From an uncultured Paraprevotella sp. (lineage in GTDB: Bacteria; Bacteroidota; Bacteroidia; Bacteroidales; Bacteroidaceae), in contig CALULQ010000004.1 of the NCBI GenBank assembly GCA_944321525.1, positions 1 to 64,000 on the forward strand: a stretch of DNA of 64,000 bases. Direction: 5' to 3'. The notes below the pieces were generated by a model. It ran no database searches, had not been told where the DNA came from, and was given only the letters and a program-made list of their open reading frames with translations. Of this stretch, positions 54,979-64,000 are shown piece by piece. The stretch's first letter is position 1, and each line of letters starts with the position of its first letter. Made by a program: the position numbers and the translations under genes.

Positions 54979-57900
54979 ATGAAGAAGAACTTTTTAACGA
55001 TGTTTGTTGCAACATTGACTTATTGCAACTTTGCGAGTGCACAAGAAGTGTTATTGCAATTTGGACAGACTTCACAACAGCAATGGATAGGTGTTGGAAT
55101 TCAATTGCCTATTGATAGTGGAGTTATTCCAGATGGATGGTATAAAACCGATTTCCCAGAAGAGGAATGGGACACGATTCAGGGGCCGTTGAGTTCCAAT
55201 AATAAGTGGCCCGATTATCAAAGTCCTTGGGGGGATAATAATACTACATATTTAGTGAGAAGGCATTTCAATGTTGAAAGTTTTAAGAATATTAATGTAC
55301 TTGAATTTTATTGCGTGCATGATGATGGTTGTGAAGCATATTTAAATGATTCGCTTATATATTCTTCCACTGCGGTTGTATCGAATTATACAAGAATAAA
55401 TGTTTATGATATTCGAAACTTATTGAAAATAGGCGATAATGTCTTGGCTGTAAAGGTCAGTGATTCTGGTGGAGGTGAGGCGTATATGGATTTCGGACTG
55501 ATAGGAAGTTCCTTGGCAAACTCTTTCTTTGATTATAGTGATGGATGGAACGGTAGTTATGATCGATGTACCTATGATGATAATACTCAAGCATATAAAT
55601 ATGGGAAAGATTGGACCTGTGAACAGTCCTTTACTAATATGGAAGAAGGATTGTACAAATTATCGGCAAATGCTTGTGGTCTGAACTATTATAGGAATAA
55701 TAGTGATGCTATTGCCCATAAGGACAATTCGCTTGATCAAAAACTATTCATTGGAAATGACGAGATTTCTATTCCGAGTGCTTTTTCGGAAATTGCGGAA
55801 ACAGATATTTATGAAGGTTCGTACCGATGGGAATATGAGGGAGGCTATGTACCTTCTTCTGTAGATAGGGTTCCTGCTGCTTTAAAACGAGGTTTGTACC
55901 AAGCAGAAGTTTGGAGCTATTATGAGCAAAACAATTCGGAGCCTTTGACGGTGGGTGTTCGCTGTTATTCTGATTCTGACATTGATCGTTGGGCTGCATG
56001 GGACAATATGCGCTTGTTGTATTACACAGAAGATGAGGTAAATGTCTTGTTGGATTCTATAGTTGGTGAATTGACGGATTTTTCGTTAAAGCCTATGAGC
56101 AAAAGCTATAAGGATATGATTCAAGAATATCTCCAACAGAGATCATCTATGGATTATGCGACTAAATCGCGTGTATATGCCTTTGCAAAGAATAATGTTT
56201 TTGGTGAAAATATTGTTGCGTACGAACGGCTTTATCAAGCTTGTCAAATGCTTGCGGACAGCATTGGCAATATGAATAATTTTGTATCTCCTGCCGCAAT
56301 CGAAGAGGCGAATAAATTGAAGGAAGAAGCCCTTTCTTCGTATGAAAGAGGGGCATATACTAATGAAGATGTGGAAACGGCTATTGGAAAAATGAATAAA
56401 TTGATGGAACGTTTTTCGTATACTTATCTTGATATAGCAGTGGATGTTCCAGGCTCGATGGGAGACTCGATACTAAAATATGTGGAAAATTTTGTGGATA
56501 TAAAGAGTCTCAAACTTTCTGGAACATTAAATGCTGATGATATAGGAACGATACAAAATCGCTTGACTAGCCTGAGAGAAATTGACATGGAAGATGTTAA
56601 TATGGAAGAACTTTCTGATAGGTTCTTTTATCAGCGTTCTGCACTTGAGATAATAAGACTGCCAAAGAGTTTGGTAACGATAGGTGAATATGCGTTCTAC
56701 AGATGCTATGCACTAAGAAATATAGATTTCCCATCAACATTAACTACTATAAAGCGATATGCTTTTAGCGAATGTGACAATCTGCAAGAAATTATTTTGC
56801 CAGAGAAACTTTCTTCTCTTGGAAATAATGCGTTTTATAGCTGTGACAACAATAAGAAATTGAAGTTACCTTCTTCGCTTAGTTCGATAAGTTCAAGTTC
56901 GTTTGCTTATAATTCTAATTTGACGGATATTGAATTTGCTGAAGGCTTAACTCGGATAGAAGGGTCTGCGTTTGCATATTGTTATTCAATCAAAACGATA
57001 GAATTTCCAACGACATTATCTTATATTGGAAGCAATTCATTTGGTTACAACAAAGCCCTTTCCGAAGTCCATTTTAATGAGGGGTTATATCAAATAGCTG
57101 ATAATGCATTCTATGAATGTGATGCGCTAACAGAAATTACTCTCCCAAGTTCATTGGTACTTGCCAATAGTTCTCCTTTTGACTATTGCGACAACCTTGT
57201 AAAAGTAACATGTTTGTCGATAGAACCTCCCTATATGACAGACCAAATTCCATATGGTTGTGATATGGCGGGGCGTGAATTATATGTGCCGGCACTTTCA
57301 ATTAACACATATAAACAAACAGCAGGTTGGGACAAGTTCCAGACAATAAGTCCGATAGATTATCTACCTGAAAATTTCACTGTTTTAAACGACTTGAAGT
57401 TGACATTGCCGGAAACTATGCCATCAGATTATAAGCCCAATGTGTCTCTTATCCATGATACAAAGGGGGCGTCTTATTATAATTATGGTAGCCTGACCGT
57501 TAATGGTGCAGGCACATTGTCCATGAATGATTTTTCTTCGATCTGGGATTTTAATTATCAGTACCAGAATAGTGACAGGGCTCAAAACTTTTGTTCTTTG
57601 GTGAATAACTCTCATCTTCGTGCAGACAGTGTGTTTGTTACGTTGTATTCAAGAAATGACAGATGGACATTTGTAATGTTTCCATTTGATGTGAAGGTGG
57701 CTGATATCAAAACGATAGAAAATGGCACAACAAATTGGGTGATTCGTAAATATGACGGTGCTAAACGGGCTGCAGGAGAGGTAAATGATACTTGGATACG
57801 AATGACTGATAGTGACATCTTGAATGCTGGTGAGGGATATATTATTCAAAGTAGTCGTTATGTGGGAAATTCATGGCAGGAGTATAGTGGCTTCAGAATA

Positions 57901-58821
57901 AAAGCCGTCAATAATGCTAATAAAAACAATATTTTTACATCAAATGACATTAGTGTTTCATTGAATGAGTTCCAAAGTGAATTTGCCCATAACAGGGGAT
58001 GGAATCTTATCGGCAATCCATATCCTTGCTATTATGATACCCGCTTTATGGACTTCACTGCTCCCATTACTGTTTGGAATATGAGGGACAACACGTACAC
58101 TGCTTATAGTCCTGTTGATGATTCATACGTACTTTGCCCTGGAGAAGCTTTTTTTGTACAATGCCCAGTTGATAACAAAGTAATTAGCTTTAATAAATAT
58201 GGGCGTCAAACAAATCGTACTGCCAGAACATTGGAAGAAGTACGGACAAGGGCAAAAGCTGGTCAGCTCACAGACGTAAAGCGTATTGTCGTTAACCTGA
58301 CTTTGTCAGATGATAATAGTACAGATCGCACTCGTATTGTTTTCAACGACAATTCATCAATAGATTATGAAATGGATAAGGATGCTAATAAGTTTGTTAG
58401 CCTCGCAGCATCCGTTCCTCAACTATATTCATATTATAATAATGTAAATTACTCAATCAATGAGCGGCCTCTGTTAGATGGCGTTGTTGCTTTATATGCG
58501 AGAACTCCCTCAAGAGCCGTCTATACAATAGCATTGCAGGAAGAAATTGATGGATATGACATTGTATTGGAGGATAAGGAGTTGAACAAACGCGTTGTGT
58601 TGGATTCAAAAACGACTTATATGTTCAATGCAAGTTCTGTTGATAATGCAAATCGTTTTGTAGTGTATTTGCAGAGTGAAACAACATCAATAGGCAGCGT
58701 TAATAAAACCGAAGAAATAGAAAACTCAGAAGGGATTTATACAATTTCAGGCGTGAGGGTTTCTGAACCTTTGAGCAAGGGGATCTATATTCAGAACGGA
58801 AAGAAAATCATTATAAAATAG
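54979..58821 (+). CDS. BspA-type leucine-rich-repeat surface protein
   Basis: A 1280-residue exported protein (signal residues 1-21, ending FASA-QE). The N-terminal part (about 25-180) has jelly-roll features (YLVRRHFNVESF, VLEFYCVHDDGCEAYLNDS). Residues about 500-770 hold BspA-type leucine-rich repeats, e.g. LTTIKRYAFSECDNLQEIIL, SYIGSNSFGYNKALSEVHF, ITLPSSL and a closing YVPALSINTYKQTAGW. The C-terminal GIYTISGVRVSEPLSKGIYI stretch ending in KKIIIK resembles a type IX secretion or surface-sorting tail. BspA relatives bind host matrix proteins, but no ligand can be inferred. It is much more AT-rich than the rest of the window and is followed 7 bases later by the giant protein gene, probably in one operon. 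Confidence 0.87.
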   Translation: MKKNFLTMFVATLTYCNFASAQEVLLQFGQTSQQQWIGVGIQLPIDSGVIPDGWYKTDFPEEEWDTIQGPLSSNNKWPDYQSPWGDNNTTYLVRRHFNVESFKNINVLEFYCVHDDGCEAYLNDSLIYSSTAVVSNYTRINVYDIRNLLKIGDNVLAVKVSDSGGGEAYMDFGLIGSSLANSFFDYSDGWNGSYDRCTYDDNTQAYKYGKDWTCEQSFTNMEEGLYKLSANACGLNYYRNNSDAIAHKDNSLDQKLFIGNDEISIPSAFSEIAETDIYEGSYRWEYEGGYVPSSVDRVPAALKRGLYQAEVWSYYEQNNSEPLTVGVRCYSDSDIDRWAAWDNMRLLYYTEDEVNVLLDSIVGELTDFSLKPMSKSYKDMIQEYLQQRSSMDYATKSRVYAFAKNNVFGENIVAYERLYQACQMLADSIGNMNNFVSPAAIEEANKLKEEALSSYERGAYTNEDVETAIGKMNKLMERFSYTYLDIAVDVPGSMGDSILKYVENFVDIKSLKLSGTLNADDIGTIQNRLTSLREIDMEDVNMEELSDRFFYQRSALEIIRLPKSLVTIGEYAFYRCYALRNIDFPSTLTTIKRYAFSECDNLQEIILPEKLSSLGNNAFYSCDNNKKLKLPSSLSSISSSSFAYNSNLTDIEFAEGLTRIEGSAFAYCYSIKTIEFPTTLSYIGSNSFGYNKALSEVHFNEGLYQIADNAFYECDALTEITLPSSLVLANSSPFDYCDNLVKVTCLSIEPPYMTDQIPYGCDMAGRELYVPALSINTYKQTAGWDKFQTISPIDYLPENFTVLNDLKLTLPETMPSDYKPNVSLIHDTKGASYYNYGSLTVNGAGTLSMNDFSSIWDFNYQYQNSDRAQNFCSLVNNSHLRADSVFVTLYSRNDRWTFVMFPFDVKVADIKTIENGTTNWVIRKYDGAKRAAGEVNDTWIRMTDSDILNAGEGYIIQSSRYVGNSWQEYSGFRIKAVNNANKNNIFTSNDISVSLNEFQSEFAHNRGWNLIGNPYPCYYDTRFMDFTAPITVWNMRDNTYTAYSPVDDSYVLCPGEAFFVQCPVDNKVISFNKYGRQTNRTARTLEEVRTRAKAGQLTDVKRIVVNLTLSDDNSTDRTRIVFNDNSSIDYEMDKDANKFVSLAASVPQLYSYYNNVNYSINERPLLDGVVALYARTPSRAVYTIALQEEIDGYDIVLEDKELNKRVVLDSKTTYMFNASSVDNANRFVVYLQSETTSIGSVNKTEEIENSEGIYTISGVRVSEPLSKGIYIQNGKKIIIK

Positions 58822-58828
58822 TCAAAAG

Positions 58829-61800
58829 ATGAATAGATTATTAAATATATTGCTCGTATGTCTGTTGCATGTGTCATTGGCGGTTGCTTCCACATATAAT
58901 TTGTCTGTGGAAGTAACTCCTAATGGTGCAGGGACGCTAAATCTCACAAGCGGGACATACGAAGAAGGTAGTGCAATCTATCTTCGGACAAACGGAAACA
59001 CGGGTTATGTGTTTAAGGGATGGTATGAAGGAGAAACTTTGGTTTCTTCTGTGGTTAGTTTTAATTATACAATGCCTTCTAAGGATGTTGTTTTACAAGC
59101 TAGGTATGATTATGATCCCAGTGTGCCAAGCAATCCTGCAATGCCGGATACCACAACGTATTTCACTCTAACCGCATCTGTATCTCCTGTGGGGGCTGCA
59201 AGTTTGAATACTCAAGGAGGTAGATATGCCGCAAATACACGAATATATTTGCGGGCTTACGGCAATGCTGGATATAAATTTGTAGCGTGGAAAGATGAAA
59301 GCGGACAGATTGTGTCAAGTTCAACATCGTTTGACTATTGCATGCCAAATGGAGATTCCCAGTTGACAGCGCTTTACACATACGATCCCGATGCGCCAGC
59401 GAATCCTGACTCAATGCCAATAACGTCTACTGTGACATTGCATTCAAAGCCCAACGGCGGTGGATCTTTTAACACAAATGGTGTTACGGAACCTGAGGGA
59501 AGTAGTGTTCGTCTTTATGCTTACACAAATGCGGGGTATAATTTCTTGCATTGGGAAAATGAGAATGGAAAAGTTATTTCTACGTCACGAGAATTTTACT
59601 ATGTAATGCCTCGTGGCGATTCTAAAATATATGGTGTATTCGATTTTGACCCCTCTCTCCCTGGTAATCCAGCAAAGAACTTTTGGGATAAGGAGACGGG
59701 GGAAGTAATCGTGGATGATTTTACTGAAGGTCGCTTAAATGACGCTGTTTCTGAAGTGATAAATGGTAGCAGTGGTTCAAAAGTTACAATGATAACTGTA
59801 GCTGGACGTATTAATAGTAATGACTTTGGTATAGCTAACAATTATCAGAATTGTTCTCTTCTTGATTTAAGTCGCGTTGCAGGAGTAACAGATATACCTT
59901 CGTATGCTTTTGATGGGACGAATTTGGTGTCTATCTATCTTCCGGCAACAATTGAAAAGATAGGCTATCGCGCTTTTGAGGGGTGTGCATCATTGACTTC
60001 CATTACTAGTTATGCAATGACACCACCGATATTGGAAGACCGAGTATTTGAGAATACACAAGACGGATTGGTGGTATATGTGCCTGCAGCAGCGATTGCT
60101 CAATACCAAGATGCAGAAGGATGGAACGAATTTACAATTCTGCCCATACAAGAGGATATAAAAACCCTCACGGTTTCACTACCGGAAAGCGTTAATCCGG
60201 AGGATTTCTCCCAGATGTGGTTGGAATTGATAAACATAAAGAGCGGTCAGCGTCTTCACTATGTGATGACTGGCAAATCAGATTATGCATTCTCCAATAT
60301 CATTCGTAATACCTCATGGAATATCATCGTTCGAAATGAACGTGGAGATGTATTTGGAAAAATAGAGAATGTGGAAATTAAGGATGAAGATGTATTCACG
60401 ACATTTGCCGCCTTGTCAAAGCCGCAAAGTGTCAAGTTGTCTGTTTTTACTCCTGAAGGTGAAGATGTAACCTCGCAAGTGCAAATAGTTTGGTCGGATA
60501 CGCTTGGGAATTACTTGGCGCAAGGCTCACAGTTTAACGGCCTTCCTATAGGTTATAATATAAAATATAAATTGACTTTAGGTAAGGAACTTGCCATGAA
60601 GTATAATATTCCAGCGGAAAGCATTTATACGATACAAGAGGATAACAATTCTTTTTCTGTTGGGTTGACAGCAATAGGAATGGTTGATTTGTCAGGATGT
60701 GTAAAAGACAATCAGACAAATAGTCCTGTTGCAGGTGCTATTATCAGTGCTTCTCAGACCTTTGCAGGCAAGTACACCAATACGGTAACGACCAAGACAA
60801 ATAGTGCTGGGGAATATCTTTTGACGGCCTTCGGGGTACCCACCACACTAACCGTGGCAGCAACCGATTATATTAGTCAGACCCATGTGTGTGACACTCT
60901 GATAAACGGAGAACAGCATGTTAAACTAGAGGACATGCTGCTGAAACCTATCACAGGTGCCGCCGTTTCTATTGCATTTACCTATACAGCATCGGTGTTT
61001 GAAGGTGAAGCGGCAGAAACGCAAGAATGGTACAACGATTATAATAATGTTGATTATGCAATTTTCAATAAGACACAGCAGAAGAGTATTTCGCAATTCA
61101 ATGTGCAATATCCAAAGATTGTGTTATTAGAGGAAGTTGCAACCAATGATGAGATTGAATTGACGGCAACAAGCCGAACATCTGCATTCATGCCTATAAA
61201 GGCCACAGCCGTAATCGGTCCGGACCAACAAGCCGATGTTACTTTCCCAATTATAGAGTTGGGTAAAATCCAAGCCAATTTCACAAAAAACTTAAATGCG
61301 GCAGTAGTTGCAATGCTTTATGATGACAAGGAAAAATTCATCAAGTCATATAATTATTCTGACGCATCGGTTACAATTGACAATTTGCAAGATGGAACAT
61401 ATACTCTTGTTACAATGGGGACTAGTAAATTGTTTAATACCATTTACGATCTCGAACAATTGCCTAAGGTTGGATTAGTAGTAAACAAGGATTATGTACA
61501 GCACAAGGTCGAGGTGAAAAGTGGTTGCATTGCTACTATTGCTATTGAAGAAGTGCCGATGCTTGACGAGAGCAAGTTATACTACACGGGCGAAAACACC
61601 TCTTTTTGTGTCAATAAGCCAAGTATAGTCATAGGCAACTATCTGACATTGACAGGTCAACTGGACTTTAAGTCATCCTATGCCGGTAGTATAAGTAATG
61701 TGCAGATGATTGTGGATATACCAGAGAAATGTTCTTTTGTAGAAAATTCAGTAATGGTAGGCAATGGCATTAGTAGCTATACTATGAATGGGTATCGTCT

Positions 61801-64000
61801 TACTATTCCGCTGACAAACTATTCAGACCGTGTGCGTTTTTGTGTAATACCTACAGATGGTGGCGAATATGCACCTACTGCATATGCACAGTTTGAACTA
61901 AACGGTTCAACTGTTCTGCAGCCAATAGGCTCAGCTCATTATGTAGCACAGAATTTGTCTATCAATGTGCCTTCTACTGTGGCAAGGGCGACAATTCCAA
62001 TTAGTGGAACAGCTGTAGGTAAGTCTACTGTTGAAATCTACGACAACGATGTGTTGATTGGACAAACCACATCATTGGCAAATGGTGTATGGAGTACAAC
62101 ATGTGAACTGAATGAACCCTATAATTTGTCAATTCATAAATTGCATGCCAAAGTAACGACAAAACAGAATCTTATATTGACCTCTGAGGAAAAAGATCTG
62201 TTTTATAATATAAATGCAATTGAGATTAAGACTGTTACAATGTTGAATACCGCCCATACAGCGGCTAGTTTGGATTTATACGAATACAAAACAGTTTATG
62301 ATTTTCAAAATCCATCAGCTGAGTCGGCAGTATATTGGTACTGGCCTTCTTATCCTGACTTTACTTTTTTGATTGATTTTACGGATAATTCTCCCGATAA
62401 AGTAAGTAATGTTCATCTTCATGTTTTATGTTTGGACAATTCGATAAAAAGTATACGGGCTTCATATGACGCAAGAAAAAATCTTTGGGTCGCCACGGCT
62501 CCTTTTACTAGTCGGACAAAACCCATAAATTGTTCTGTTACCTGGGATGCTGAAAATGAGTTGTTATTGGATCGTAAAATGCTTGATGACTATTCTAACG
62601 AGTTGGATTCAATAATTAGGAGTTACCATACTGATATAGACGATAGTGTTGATCTCGACATTGCAATTGATGAGTCGTTAAGTGAATATCTTTCTACGTT
62701 GTCAGAGGAACAATTGGATAGTTTGCTGGAATATCATCAAAATGCTTTTGATAAGAATAATGCTCGTTTATTGGAACAGACCGATAAGATGTTTGCAACA
62801 AATGCTTCAGATTCAATCGTCTCGGATTATGTCGATATTATTAGTCATCCTTTTGTGTGGAACTCTGAAAGTGATTTAATAAGTGATGGTTACGAAAAGA
62901 TAGAATTGACAGATAGTACTGCCATATATCGGAAGCAGGAGGCGTCTTCCGTATTTTTGGTCGATTTCTCAGAAAGATCATTTGTAGAGATTATTGCACA
63001 TCCTGAACTGGCGACAATCAATGAGATGCTTCTACGGGGTAATGCCAATAGGGATTTAGGAAATGCTATCTATGAGTTTGAAAAGAAAATTATTAGCGCT
63101 TTAAACAAAATAAGAAATGTCTATTTCGAGATTCAAAACAACTTTGATAAACTGATAGATGAATTTGTGGAGAATCAAAAAGAAGCAAAATATGTGATTA
63201 ATGTGCAGAAGTTTACACATACGCAAAAGGAAAAGAAATTAAATAATCTTTTAAAACAGTATTATGCCGCCACAGACCCTGATGAAATAGCGCGCCTGGC
63301 AAAAGAGGTCAATAAGACACAAGATGAAATAGCAGAAGTAACAAAACTTATTTCTGATAATCAAAAGAAGTTAAAGGACGCAACTAATGCAATCAGGGAT
63401 GTTAAGTATTTCAAAGGTTGGATCGGTGAAGTAATTCCATTGGCGAATTATATAGCATTAGGTTTGGAAACAATAGATAATGTATCTAAAGTATACAATA
63501 TGCACTCACAAGTTCCTGCAGAGGAAAGTTGTAAGTGTGAAGATGCTAAAGACATGATTTCTGCCACGCATTCTTATATTGAGAATTTTCTTTTCGGAGA
63601 AGTAACTTACTATACGGTTAAATGGGAGGTTGAAATTTTAAATGATATAACCAGTGTGTTGGGGTTGACCGCATCATTAGGTACTGCTTTACCAGCAGTA
63701 GCATTAAAACAGTTAGTTAAGAAAATCGTCGTTGATTGGGGAATAGATTTTGCCCATGGTGCTATTTTCTCTTTTGTGGAAAAAGATATTCGTAAAGATA
63801 TTAGTTCTATAAAACAAGAATGCAACAGTTGTGATGATGAGGAGGATGATGGCGATGGTGATGGCGACGGCGATGGTGATGGCGACGATGGTGATGGTGA
63901 CGATGGTGATGGCGATGGTGATGGTGACGATGGTGATGGAAACGATGGTGATGGTGACGATGGTGATGGTGACGATGGTGATGGTGACGATGGTGATGGT
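58829..64000 (+). CDS. Giant modular surface protein, 3' end outside window
   Basis: One open frame of at least 1724 residues runs from ATG 58829 to the window edge. Order: signal peptide (1-18); three InlB-like repeats of about 90 residues (about 20-98, 108-193, 200-285; each with GYVFKGW, GYKFVAW or GYNFLHW and an FxYxMP strand); a BspA-type LRR section (about 356-440); a carboxypeptidase-regulatory-like domain (about 617-693, VDLSGCVKDNQTNSPVAGA); further beta domains; a helical coiled region (about 1434-1530); a hydrophobic alanine-rich segment (about 1600-1625); and an Asp-Gly repeat from 1668 on. It starts 7 bases after the LRR gene. A surface adhesin or the carrier part of a polymorphic toxin is possible; the C-terminus, which would decide, is missing. 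Confidence 0.85.
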   Translation, partial: MNRLLNILLVCLLHVSLAVASTYNLSVEVTPNGAGTLNLTSGTYEEGSAIYLRTNGNTGYVFKGWYEGETLVSSVVSFNYTMPSKDVVLQARYDYDPSVPSNPAMPDTTTYFTLTASVSPVGAASLNTQGGRYAANTRIYLRAYGNAGYKFVAWKDESGQIVSSSTSFDYCMPNGDSQLTALYTYDPDAPANPDSMPITSTVTLHSKPNGGGSFNTNGVTEPEGSSVRLYAYTNAGYNFLHWENENGKVISTSREFYYVMPRGDSKIYGVFDFDPSLPGNPAKNFWDKETGEVIVDDFTEGRLNDAVSEVINGSSGSKVTMITVAGRINSNDFGIANNYQNCSLLDLSRVAGVTDIPSYAFDGTNLVSIYLPATIEKIGYRAFEGCASLTSITSYAMTPPILEDRVFENTQDGLVVYVPAAAIAQYQDAEGWNEFTILPIQEDIKTLTVSLPESVNPEDFSQMWLELINIKSGQRLHYVMTGKSDYAFSNIIRNTSWNIIVRNERGDVFGKIENVEIKDEDVFTTFAALSKPQSVKLSVFTPEGEDVTSQVQIVWSDTLGNYLAQGSQFNGLPIGYNIKYKLTLGKELAMKYNIPAESIYTIQEDNNSFSVGLTAIGMVDLSGCVKDNQTNSPVAGAIISASQTFAGKYTNTVTTKTNSAGEYLLTAFGVPTTLTVAATDYISQTHVCDTLINGEQHVKLEDMLLKPITGAAVSIAFTYTASVFEGEAAETQEWYNDYNNVDYAIFNKTQQKSISQFNVQYPKIVLLEEVATNDEIELTATSRTSAFMPIKATAVIGPDQQADVTFPIIELGKIQANFTKNLNAAVVAMLYDDKEKFIKSYNYSDASVTIDNLQDGTYTLVTMGTSKLFNTIYDLEQLPKVGLVVNKDYVQHKVEVKSGCIATIAIEEVPMLDESKLYYTGENTSFCVNKPSIVIGNYLTLTGQLDFKSSYAGSISNVQMIVDIPEKCSFVENSVMVGNGISSYTMNGYRLTIPLTNYSDRVRFCVIPTDGGEYAPTAYAQFELNGSTVLQPIGSAHYVAQNLSINVPSTVARATIPISGTAVGKSTVEIYDNDVLIGQTTSLANGVWSTTCELNEPYNLSIHKLHAKVTTKQNLILTSEEKDLFYNINAIEIKTVTMLNTAHTAASLDLYEYKTVYDFQNPSAESAVYWYWPSYPDFTFLIDFTDNSPDKVSNVHLHVLCLDNSIKSIRASYDARKNLWVATAPFTSRTKPINCSVTWDAENELLLDRKMLDDYSNELDSIIRSYHTDIDDSVDLDIAIDESLSEYLSTLSEEQLDSLLEYHQNAFDKNNARLLEQTDKMFATNASDSIVSDYVDIISHPFVWNSESDLISDGYEKIELTDSTAIYRKQEASSVFLVDFSERSFVEIIAHPELATINEMLLRGNANRDLGNAIYEFEKKIISALNKIRNVYFEIQNNFDKLIDEFVENQKEAKYVINVQKFTHTQKEKKLNNLLKQYYAATDPDEIARLAKEVNKTQDEIAEVTKLISDNQKKLKDATNAIRDVKYFKGWIGEVIPLANYIALGLETIDNVSKVYNMHSQVPAEESCKCEDAKDMISATHSYIENFLFGEVTYYTVKWEVEILNDITSVLGLTASLGTALPAVALKQLVKKIVVDWGIDFAHGAIFSFVEKDIRKDISSIKQECNSCDDEEDDGDGDGDGDGDGDDGDGDDGDGDGDGDDGDGNDGDGDDGDGDDGDGDDGDG
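63833..64000 (+). repeat. In-frame GAT/GGT tandem repeat coding Asp-Gly
   Basis: At least 168 bases of codons GAT, GAC, GGT and GGC, encoding D and G in alternation with regular DD pairs. In the later part the period is 15 bases (GATGGTGATGGTGAC, five residues). It continues past the window end. Such acidic Gly-rich runs can bind calcium. Confidence 0.9.

Overview
The window comes from a GC-rich member of the Bacteroidales. The gene families point there (Mfa/FimB-type V fimbriae, BACON and BspA-type surface proteins, DUF3575/DUF3868/DUF5683/DUF349/DUF3822), and so do the promoters: several start regions carry the Bacteroidetes -7 box TAnnTTTG, a few with a -33 TTTG or TTG about 20 nt upstream. 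I cannot name the genus. No rRNA, CRISPR array, transposase or integrase was found.

Layout. 1-4.1 kb: 3' end of a cardiolipin synthase gene, rsmD, a DUF3822 protein, a small membrane protein and a RecD-like helicase. 4.2-19.3 kb: an AraC-type regulator, a tandem block of a ~168-bp palindrome-bounded repeat, then a type V fimbrial operon (DUF3575, frameshifted DUF3868/OmpA-like lipoprotein, Mfa2/FimB anchor, fimbrillin, three more fimbrillin-like lipoproteins and a 1565-residue protein with four internal repeats). An inverted copy of the repeat follows the operon. 20.5-23.6 kb: alaS and a MerR regulator read from facing promoters. 23.8-27.7 kb: a less GC-rich cassette of a sigma factor fused to a transmembrane helix and an outer-membrane beta-barrel, a radical SAM/SPASM-like protein and a Gfo/Idh/MocA oxidoreductase. 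28.1-34.1 kb (minus): parA-parB-DUF5683-lytic transglycosylase-rsh, with a decayed duplicate of part of rsh just beyond its end. 34.3-36.3 kb: surE-lpxB. 36.5-39.9 kb (minus): rsfS-ftsH-cdsA. 40.1-40.3 kb: two tRNA-Gln genes. 40.4-45.2 kb (minus): an envelope-protein operon (two LPP20-like proteins, a BACON/LamG lipoprotein, a transglutaminase-like protein). 45.6-51.1 kb (minus): a small HTH protein, an EEP-family hydrolase, DUF349, CorA and KsgA. 51.2-53.7 kb: a UPF0104 membrane protein and PepD. 55-64 kb: an AT-rich island with a BspA-like LRR protein and a giant modular surface protein that runs off the window inside an Asp-Gly repeat.

How the parts fit. Housekeeping blocks (chromosome partition and stringent response, lipid A and phospholipid synthesis, membrane proteolysis and ribosome silencing, translation) alternate with accessory surface modules. 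A dispersed palindrome centred on CTCGAG occurs four times, always between genes. The most unusual items are the sigma-TM-barrel fusion with its neighbours, the repeat-bracketed fimbrial locus with a possible length-variable frameshift, and the giant protein ending in a (Asp-Gly) tandem repeat.
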